This document shows positions 1 to 4,465 of a stretch of 5,589 nt of DNA, one piece after another. Source of the DNA: Gallionella sp. Lineage in GTDB: Bacteria; Pseudomonadota; Gammaproteobacteria; Burkholderiales; Gallionellaceae. The notes beneath the pieces were generated by a model. The model was not told the origin of the DNA. It worked only from the letters and a program-made list of their open reading frames with translations, and made no database searches. The stretch covers positions 1 to 5,589 of the forward strand of contig JARCRR010000090.1 in assembly GCA_029850565.1 (NCBI GenBank), read 5' to 3'. The stretch's first letter is position 1. Each line of letters opens with the position of its first letter. The translations under genes and the position numbers were made by a program.

Positions 1-622
1 TAGCCGGGCCGCGACTGATGAAGTAGCGCAGCGCCAACTCGGCCAGCGCCTCAGCGCGCGTCTTGGCTTTAACGGGCTTGACCCACTCCTCCAGTAGCGC
101 GTAGTTCTGTTCCTTGTCGGAAGTGGCAGCGAGGCAGATGAGACCGTGTAGCGCCGCATTCCACAGGATGTGATAACCGCGTTGGCCTTCGACCGAGATG
201 CCCGCACCTTCCAACGCGGCATACATCTCGTCGCGGCTCTTTTGTTTGCCGCCCTGCAATGTCTGTGTGAAGACTTGGTGACAATGTGTGAGCGTCTTGT
301 CGTCTAACGCCAACGCATCGCGGCGGCGCTGACTGCCGGTGAGGTTCTTGGGTGATGTCAGCGAGAGCATCCAGCGCACATCCGGTGCTGCCACGACATG
401 CAGTGTGCCGCGCATGGGCCAGGTACGGATGATCCTGCCCTCATCGAAAGCGCGATCCACATCGCTTTGCACACCATGCGGGAGGCGCAGACCGATAGAC
501 CACTTCACACCGGGAAGATCTTGACCTTGCATGCCCCCCAGTGCAGCAACGACTTGCTCCGGCGTCTCGCAGCGCTGGCTGGAGATCAGTTGTTGGTGTA
601 GGCGGAGCGCTGCGATGTTCAC
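1..622 (-). CDS. AlkZ-like DNA glycosylase (HTH_42 winged-helix family), N-terminal part
   Basis: This frame is open from a GTG start at 620-622 to the left edge, giving 207 residues with no stop; the 3' end lies outside the window. Family members are usually about 350-400 residues, so roughly the first half is present. The protein has the HTH_42 hallmarks: an ALGGMQGQD segment (Q32-G-Q34) followed by PGVKW and IGLR, and the segment RTWPMRGTLH at residues 66-75. In the AlkZ/YcaQ glycosylase family, the Q-x-Q motif near the N-terminus is the catalytic signature of the AlkZ-like branch, whereas the YcaQ branch has Q-x-D. Known members excise alkylated bases or unhook crosslinks, but the substrate of this subgroup cannot be read from sequence. 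The GTG is chosen because GGGAAGGA lies 5 bases upstream. The gene follows the K+ channel gene after 20 bases and is probably co-transcribed with it. The family assignment is firm; the enzymatic role is inferred. Confidence 0.85.
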   Translation of the reverse strand, partial: MNIAALRLHQQLISSQRCETPEQVVAALGGMQGQDLPGVKWSIGLRLPHGVQSDVDRAFDEGRIIRTWPMRGTLHVVAAPDVRWMLSLTSPKNLTGSQRRRDALALDDKTLTHCHQVFTQTLQGGKQKSRDEMYAALEGAGISVEGQRGYHILWNAALHGLICLAATSDKEQNYALLEEWVKPVKAKTRAEALAELALRYFISRGPA

Positions 623-627
623 GCTTT

Positions 628-635
628 TCCTTCCC
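628..635 (-). promoter_or_regulatory. Ribosome binding site of the AlkZ-like gene
   Basis: GGGAAGGA on the minus strand ends 5 bases before the GTG at 620-622 and lies in the 20-base gap after the K+ channel stop codon. It supports the GTG start, because no ATG start is available near this position in the frame. Confidence 0.7.
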
Positions 636-642
636 GTCGGGA

Positions 643-1662
643 TTAGCCCTGTATCAATTCTTCCATACGCTTGCGGGCTACTGCGGAGGCCATCACCATC
701 AGCACATCCCCCCCATGCAGCAGGTAATCCGCAGGGGGTTTGAATTGCCACTTGCCTTGGTTATTCACCGCCATGACCAGACAGTCCTGATCGTTCTCGT
801 AGAACATATCCAGTGTCTTCCCGTGCAAACGCCCGGGAATGATCAGCTCTTCCATGCGCAGATCGCCCTCCGCCTTGGTGATCTCGTCAAGGAAACCGGC
901 GACGTTGGGCCGCACCATGGCTGACACCATGCGCACACCGCCCGTGAAGTCGGGCGAAACGATTTCGTCCGCGCCCGCGCTCTTGATCTTGACCACGTTC
1001 TTCACATCATGACAACGCGCGATAACGCGCACACCGGGATTGAGCTGCTTGGCACTCAGACTGATGACCAGATTCTGGTTGTCTTCGTGCGCAACGGCAA
1101 AAATGCCGATAGCATGTTTGATCCCCGCAGCCAGCAGCACCTCGTTGTCCGTGGCATCGCCCATCACATAGAGTTGAGAAGGATGTTGCGCGACATAGTT
1201 TTCCAAGTTGGCTTTATTTTTGTCCACCATGACGAAATGCCGTCCGGTGATCGCCAGTTCGTGCGCGACGTTGCTGCCGATCTGCCCCATCCCGCAAACT
1301 ATGTAGTGACCTTTCAATTGCCCGATCTTCTTTTCCATTTTGTTTCTCCGCCTGACTTCATTGAATTCGCCTTCCAGCATGTACGCCGTCACCGTGGACA
1401 ACACATAGCCCAGCACGCCGATGCCCGTGAGGCCGATGAAGACGGTGAACAGCCTACCGTATTCGTAAGAGGTCACATCCACCGTTTCGCTGAAGCCGAT
1501 GGTGGTGACGGTGATGAAGGTCATGTAGAAACAATCAAGCCATGAATTCTCCGCGCCGCCAAGGACACGGTAACCTATGGTTCCAACCGCCATCACGGAA
1601 ACTGCGGCCATCAATGACCACAGCAGGTTGCGAGCCGTCGTTGATAGATTCGTTTTTTTCAT
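643..1662 (-). CDS. Two-TM potassium channel with RCK (TrkA-N/TrkA-C) domain
   Basis: This is a 339-residue protein with the layout of bacterial RCK-gated K+ channels. It has TM1 at about 13-34, a pore helix at about 41-53, a selectivity filter T53-T-I-G-F-S58, and a glycine-rich TM2 at about 70-95. A charged linker leads to a Rossmann RCK domain from about 119: the nucleotide-binding G124-M-G-Q-I-G129, acidic D147 at the end of strand 2, and G168-D-A-T171. A TrkA-C-like domain occupies about the last 90 residues. It should form a membrane tetramer with a cytoplasmic gating ring regulated by nucleotide or ion binding. The filter lacks the usual second glycine (GFS rather than GYG/GFG). Two adjacent ATGs exist. 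The one at 1660-1662 is preferred because AGGA lies 6 bases upstream, against 3 bases for the ATG at 1663-1665. The start overlaps the deformylase stop (ATGATGA), suggesting translational coupling. The ligand is not predictable. Confidence 0.92.
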   Translation of the reverse strand: MKKTNLSTTARNLLWSLMAAVSVMAVGTIGYRVLGGAENSWLDCFYMTFITVTTIGFSETVDVTSYEYGRLFTVFIGLTGIGVLGYVLSTVTAYMLEGEFNEVRRRNKMEKKIGQLKGHYIVCGMGQIGSNVAHELAITGRHFVMVDKNKANLENYVAQHPSQLYVMGDATDNEVLLAAGIKHAIGIFAVAHEDNQNLVISLSAKQLNPGVRVIARCHDVKNVVKIKSAGADEIVSPDFTGGVRMVSAMVRPNVAGFLDEITKAEGDLRMEELIIPGRLHGKTLDMFYENDQDCLVMAVNNQGKWQFKPPADYLLHGGDVLMVMASAVARKRMEELIQG

Positions 1663-2195
1663 CATTCGTCCTGTACGTTCTGCCCGGGGAACAGCACATC
1701 GGAGAATCCGAAGTTGCGCATATCGCTCATACGCATCGGATACAGGATACCCTCCAGATGGTCGCATTCATGCTGCACCACACGAGCGTGAAATCCGCTG
1801 ACGGTGCGATCAATGAGCATACCTTTCTCATCGCGACCTTGATAGCGCAGCTTGGTGTAACGCGGCACGAGACCGCGCATACCCGGCACACTCAAGCAGC
1901 CTTCCCAATCCTCTTCCATCTCGTTCGACAAGGGCGTGAGCACGGGGTTGACGAGGACGGTCTGCGGTACGGATTCGGCATCGGGATAGCGCGGATTGGC
2001 ATTCACTTCGAAGATGACCACGCGCAGACTGACACCGATCTGCGGCGCAGCAAGACCCACGCCATTCAGTTCATGCATGGTGTCGCGCATATCGGCGAGC
2101 AAGACATCCAACTCGCGACCGCTGAAATTCGTGATGGGCTCTGCACGCTGCAACAGGCGCGGATCACCCATGCGCAGGACCTCTCTAATCGCCAT
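1662..2195 (-). CDS. def: Peptide deformylase
   Basis: This 177-residue protein removes the formyl group from the N-terminal methionine of nascent polypeptides in the cytoplasm. All three family motifs are intact: G45-V-G-L-A-A-P-Q52, E98-G-C-L-S102, and H142-E-C-D-H146. C100, H142 and H146 are the expected metal ligands and E143 the catalytic acid. Length and order are normal for the family. The start is set at the ATG giving MAIREVLRMGDPRLL, which is the usual N-terminus of betaproteobacterial members. A longer frame back to 2267 would only add residues read from the coding region of the phosphorylase gene. The gene overlaps that upstream gene by 11 bases, and its stop overlaps the start of the K+ channel gene. 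It is not next to fmt (methionyl-tRNA formyltransferase), the classical partner, so it may be a second deformylase paralogue; this cannot be tested from the window. Confidence 0.95.
   Translation of the reverse strand: MAIREVLRMGDPRLLQRAEPITNFSGRELDVLLADMRDTMHELNGVGLAAPQIGVSLRVVIFEVNANPRYPDAESVPQTVLVNPVLTPLSNEMEEDWEGCLSVPGMRGLVPRYTKLRYQGRDEKGMLIDRTVSGFHARVVQHECDHLEGILYPMRMSDMRNFGFSDVLFPGQNVQDE
1669..1672 (-). promoter_or_regulatory. Ribosome binding site of the K+ channel gene
   Basis: AGGA on the minus strand lies within the last codons of the deformylase gene, 6 bases before the ATG at 1660-1662 and only 3 before the ATG at 1663-1665. The spacing favours the second ATG. The site is short and the choice is not certain. 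Confidence 0.45.
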
Positions 2196-2931
2196 CGCGC
2201 CCCACCACATATTCCAATATCTTGCGCACCCGCGCCATCGCCGGTTGGGCGACGGTGCCGATCTCATCCAATGGGATCGCTTGCTTGCTCGTCCCTCGAC
2301 CTGCGGCGTAGTTCACCACCACGGTGATGGCGGCATATTCCAGGCCGAGTTCGCGTGCCAATGCCGCTTCAGGCATGCCGGTCATTCCCACCATGTCCGC
2401 ACCGTCACGTTCATAGCGATCGATCTCGGCTGCCGTCTCCAAACGCGGGCCCTGGGTGACTGCATAGACACCGCCGCTCAAACAGGCGTCGCCCGCGCGT
2501 TGTGCCGCCTCGATGAGTTTCTGCCTTAGCGATTCGGTATAAGGCAAGGTGAAATCGACATGAGTGACGGATTGCTCACGCCCATCGAAAAAGGTGAATG
2601 CACGACCCTGTGTGTAGTCGATGAGTTGATCCGGCACGACCAATGTGCCCGGTATCAGGTCGGCGCGGATACCGCCGACCGATGCCACCGCGATGACGCG
2701 CTTCGCTCCCTGGTCACGCAATGCCCACAGATTGGCGCGATAGTTCACCATGTGCGGCGGTATGGTGTGACCGTAACCGTGGCGCGCGATGAACATGACT
2801 TCATGCTCGTTGATGGTGCCGAACGTCATCGGGCCGGAGGGTTCACCATACGGCGTGCGCATCACCTGCCGATGGGTGATCTTGAGATTGCCGAGTTGAT
2901 TGAGTCCGGTACCGCCGATGATCGCTAGCAT
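2185..2931 (-). CDS. mtnP: S-methyl-5'-thioinosine phosphorylase (MTAP/PNP family)
   Basis: This 248-residue purine nucleoside phosphorylase of the MTAP family has a phosphate-binding G6-G-T-G-L start, R50-H51, N63-Y-R-A-N67, a central T159-Q-G-P-R-L-E-T166 and M183-T-G-M-P-E-A189. At the base-binding site it reads V-V-N207-Y-A209-A-G. The human adenine-specific enzyme has aspartates there (D220 and D222). Asn in this place fits a 6-oxopurine substrate, as in Pseudomonas aeruginosa methylthioinosine phosphorylase, which the whole protein resembles from memory. It would split methylthioinosine with phosphate into hypoxanthine and methylthioribose-1-phosphate. The start ATG is one base after the hpt stop and has AAAGGA 8 bases upstream, inside the last hpt codons. 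The 3' end overlaps the deformylase start by 11 bases. Many databases would name such a gene mtnP or MTAP. The family is certain; the preference for methylthioinosine over methylthioadenosine is inferred from N207. Confidence 0.9.
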   Translation of the reverse strand: MLAIIGGTGLNQLGNLKITHRQVMRTPYGEPSGPMTFGTINEHEVMFIARHGYGHTIPPHMVNYRANLWALRDQGAKRVIAVASVGGIRADLIPGTLVVPDQLIDYTQGRAFTFFDGREQSVTHVDFTLPYTESLRQKLIEAAQRAGDACLSGGVYAVTQGPRLETAAEIDRYERDGADMVGMTGMPEAALARELGLEYAAITVVVNYAAGRGTSKQAIPLDEIGTVAQPAMARVRKILEYVVGRDGD

Positions 2932-2932
2932 T

Positions 2933-3478
2933 TTATTTTTCCTTTACCGCATAGATCGCGGGCAGGTTACGCCACGCACCGTGAATGTCCATCCCGTAGC
3001 CGAACACGAAGCGGTTCGGCAATTCCATCCCCACGAAATCGGCACGAACGGGTTTGGTCTTGCCGTTCTCCTTGTCGGCGAACACCGCGCAATAGCACTT
3101 GGTCGCCCCCAATTCCATCACGCGTTGTTTGATCGCATGCATGGTATGCCCTTCGTCCAGGATATCGTCCAATACCAGCACCACCTTGCCTTTGACGTTC
3201 TCGCGCGGTGCTACTCTCCAATGCAACTCTCCGCCCTGCTTCTCGTTGCCGTAGCGCGATACATGCAGATAATCGAAGTCCAAAGGAAAATCCAACATCG
3301 GCAACAATTGTCCGGTAAAAATGACCGCCCCCCCCATCACGGACAGCACCAGCGGATGCTGATCGGCCAATGCGGCATTGATCTCTTGCGCCACATGCCC
3401 CAACGCCGCTTGCACCTCGTCCGCGCTGAACAACATCTCGGCGTCGGCTAGTACTTGGCGGGCTTCGCTATTGTTCAA
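2933..3478 (-). CDS. hpt: Hypoxanthine-guanine phosphoribosyltransferase
   Basis: This 181-residue type I phosphoribosyltransferase makes IMP or GMP from hypoxanthine or guanine and PRPP in the cytoplasm. The PRPP-binding loop is clear: V99-V-L-V-L-D104-D105-I-L-D-E-G-H-T112. Earlier it has V47-M-G-G-A51 (the pyrophosphate loop region) and S74-R-Y76. Near the C-terminus are D-F-V-G and the segment R-F-V-F-G-Y-G-M-D. It resembles the Pseudomonas-type Hpt that sits beside the methylthioinosine phosphorylase gene. The start is a TTG only 2 bases after the galU stop, with a weak GAG purine tract 6 bases upstream. The next candidate, an ATG at codon 15, would remove residues that align with the N-terminus of homologues, so the TTG is preferred. 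The gene is followed after one base by the phosphorylase start, so the pair is almost certainly co-translated and acts in succession. Confidence 0.93.
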   Translation of the reverse strand: MNNSEARQVLADAEMLFSADEVQAALGHVAQEINAALADQHPLVLSVMGGAVIFTGQLLPMLDFPLDFDYLHVSRYGNEKQGGELHWRVAPRENVKGKVVLVLDDILDEGHTMHAIKQRVMELGATKCYCAVFADKENGKTKPVRADFVGMELPNRFVFGYGMDIHGAWRNLPAIYAVKEK

Positions 3479-3480
3479 GG

Positions 3481-4347
3481 TCAGCTCAAGGTTTGCAGAT
3501 AGGCGGCGAACTCTTCGCGCAGATCCTGGTGCTTGAGACCAAAAGCGACTTGCGCTTGCAGATAGCCCAACTTAGAGCCGCAGTCATAGCGCACACCGTT
3601 GAAACGGTAGGCCAACAATTGTTCTTCACTCATCAGCGCGGCGATGCCATCCGTCAGTTGTATCTCGCCACCCGCACCTGCCTGGACCTTTTGCAGATGA
3701 TGGAAGATACGCGGCGTCAGGATATAGCGGCCCACCACAGCCAATGTGGATGGTGCGACCGACGGTTGCGGTTTCTCCACGATGGTGTGCACCTTCTCGA
3801 CATTCAATGACAGCGATGTGCTGCCCACGATGCCATATTGTTTGGTATGCGCACGCGGCACATCCTGCACGCCCAAGATAGAGCACTGGTGTTGCGCGAA
3901 CACGTCCACCATCTGTTTGACCACAGAGGGCTGTCCATCGATCAAGTCATCCGCCAAGAGCACGGCGAATGGCTCATTCTGAATGACCGGCTGTGCGCAC
4001 AACACGGCATGTCCCAGACCGAGTGGCTCGGCTTGGCGGATATAGATGCAGTTCACATGCTTGGGTACGACTGACTGCACCACACGCAGCAATTCTTCTT
4101 TACCTTGCGCCTCCAGCGTCGCCTCCAACTCGTAGGCCTTGTCGAAGTGGTCTTCGATGGCGCGCTTGTTGCGTCCGGTAATGAACACCATGTCGGTGAT
4201 GCCCGCCGCTACCGCTTCTTCCACCGCGTATTGGATGAGCGGCTTGTCGACGATGGGGAGCATCTCCTTCGCAGTCGCTTTGGTGGCAGGCAAGAAGCGG
4301 CTACCCATACCTGCAACTGGAAAAACAGCTTTCGTTATCTTCTTCAT
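3481..4347 (-). CDS. galU: UTP-glucose-1-phosphate uridylyltransferase
   Basis: This 288-residue cytoplasmic nucleotidyltransferase makes UDP-glucose from UTP and glucose-1-phosphate, feeding LPS, exopolysaccharide and galactose metabolism. Visible motifs are the nucleotide-binding G13-M-G-S-R17 with F-L-P and K27-E-M-L-P, then D34-K-P-L-I-Q-Y40, Q105-A-E-P-L-G-L-G-H113, the Mg-binding D133-D134, V190-E-K-P193 and G226-G-E-I-Q-L-T-D233. Length is normal. A26 stands where many GalU proteins have proline (usually x-P-K-E-M-L-P), a minor variation. The ATG start has AAAGGA 8 bases upstream. Upstream lies a 114-base spacer after ligA that holds a palindromic element with two extra partial copies of the galU 5' end. 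Downstream, hpt begins 2 bases after the TGA stop. GalU has no direct metabolic link to the purine salvage genes; the grouping looks like an ordinary mixed housekeeping operon. Confidence 0.96.
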   Translation of the reverse strand: MKKITKAVFPVAGMGSRFLPATKATAKEMLPIVDKPLIQYAVEEAVAAGITDMVFITGRNKRAIEDHFDKAYELEATLEAQGKEELLRVVQSVVPKHVNCIYIRQAEPLGLGHAVLCAQPVIQNEPFAVLLADDLIDGQPSVVKQMVDVFAQHQCSILGVQDVPRAHTKQYGIVGSTSLSLNVEKVHTIVEKPQPSVAPSTLAVVGRYILTPRIFHHLQKVQAGAGGEIQLTDGIAALMSEEQLLAYRFNGVRYDCGSKLGYLQAQVAFGLKHQDLREEFAAYLQTLS

Positions 4348-4348
4348 T

Positions 4349-4465
4349 TCAATTTTCCTTTAAACGCAAATAACGAAAGTTGTTTTCGGCGCAGGCTAAC
4401 CTGCAAGGCAGGTTAAGCCCGTAAGGGCGGCCGAAGCCAAACACGGCTTTCGTTATTTTTCTCAT
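4349..4465 (-). CDS. Possible 38-residue small ORF in the ligA-galU spacer (galU-like start)
   Basis: An intact frame runs from an ATG that overlaps the ligA stop (ATGA) to a TGA one base before the galU ATG, so it exactly fills the spacer. The peptide begins MRKITKAVF, nearly the same as the GalU start MKKITKAVF, then diverges to GFGRPYGLNLPCRLACAE and ends LKEN. Three of the codon differences from galU in this stretch are synonymous and one is K to R, which suggests descent from a galU 5' end rather than chance. After codon 9 the frame simply reads through the palindromic element. No good ribosome binding site precedes the ATG, although coupling from ligA is possible. A stop-free frame this short is not itself strong evidence. 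It could be a small gene, a leader peptide, or more likely a pseudogene remnant of galU plus inserted repeat. Confidence 0.25.
   Translation of the reverse strand: MRKITKAVFGFGRPYGLNLPCRLACAENNFRYLRLKEN
4356..4361 (-). promoter_or_regulatory. Ribosome binding site of galU
   Basis: AAAGGA on the minus strand lies 8 bases before the galU ATG at 4345-4347. The stretch AAGGAAAA recurs at the same distance before the phosphorylase start. The site supports this ATG as the functional galU start, rather than the galU-like ATG at 4463-4465. Confidence 0.7.
4368..4458. repeat. Palindromic intergenic element with galU-like arms
   Basis: Perfect 12-base inverted arms lie at 4368-4379 and 4447-4458 (plus strand AAATAACGAAAG and CTTTCGTTATTT). 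Similarity continues inward to CGGC at 4387-4390 and the matching GCCG at 4430-4433, so most of the element can fold back on itself. At its centre is a strong hairpin: TAACCTGC (4397-4404), a 3-base loop, and GCAGGTTA (4408-4415). After one bulged base it is extended by GGC/GCC. Beside it GCCC/GGGC (4417-4428) can form a small second stem. The arm sequence also matches codons 4-9 of galU: reading ATAACGAAAGCTGTTTT in galU, the inverted arm at 4370-4386 matches 16 of 17 bases and the direct arm at 4440-4456 matches 15 of 17. It could be a REP- or MITE-like element, or a scar of partial duplication. It does not resemble a Rho-independent terminator, because no T-run follows on the coding strand. 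Confidence 0.65.
4397..4415. repeat. Strong hairpin in the ligA-galU spacer
   Basis: An 8-base perfect inverted repeat (TAACCTGC, loop AAG on the plus strand, GCAGGTTA) is extended by GGC (4394-4396) and GCC (4417-4419) across a single bulged A at 4416. In the mRNA it would form a stable stem between ligA and galU. It could protect mRNA ends or modulate coupling between the two genes; that role is a guess. Confidence 0.7.

Noticed and set aside
69..284. A 71-codon minus-strand frame near the left edge
   Set aside because: It is an alternative frame within the AlkZ-like gene, which has a longer frame running off the edge with clear family motifs.
1009..1545. A 178-codon open frame on the plus strand
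   Set aside because: It is wholly antisense to the K+ channel gene, has no recognisable domain, and is rich in His, Asp and Arg as expected for a shadow of a coding strand.
1663..1767. Upstream extension of the K+ channel to an earlier start at 1767
   Set aside because: The added residues are read from the deformylase coding region and show no transmembrane or family character. The ATG at 1660-1662 has an AGGA at good spacing.
2196..2267. Upstream extension of the deformylase to an earlier start at 2267
   Set aside because: The extra 24 residues are read from the phosphorylase coding region. The family N-terminus begins at MAIREVLRMGDPRLL.
1542..2327. A 261-codon open frame on the plus strand
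   Set aside because: It lies antisense to the deformylase gene and parts of the K+ channel and phosphorylase genes, whose motifs are all intact. Its product has no recognisable family pattern. It is a shadow frame.
4397..4428. Hairpins in the ligA-galU spacer as a Rho-independent terminator for ligA
   Set aside because: On the coding strand no run of T follows the stems, and galU continues the same-strand string closely, so termination here is not supported.
4348..4461. A promoter for galU in the spacer
   Set aside because: I could not find a convincing pair of -35 and -10 hexamers at proper spacing on the minus strand. A weak promoter cannot be excluded, but I do not annotate one.
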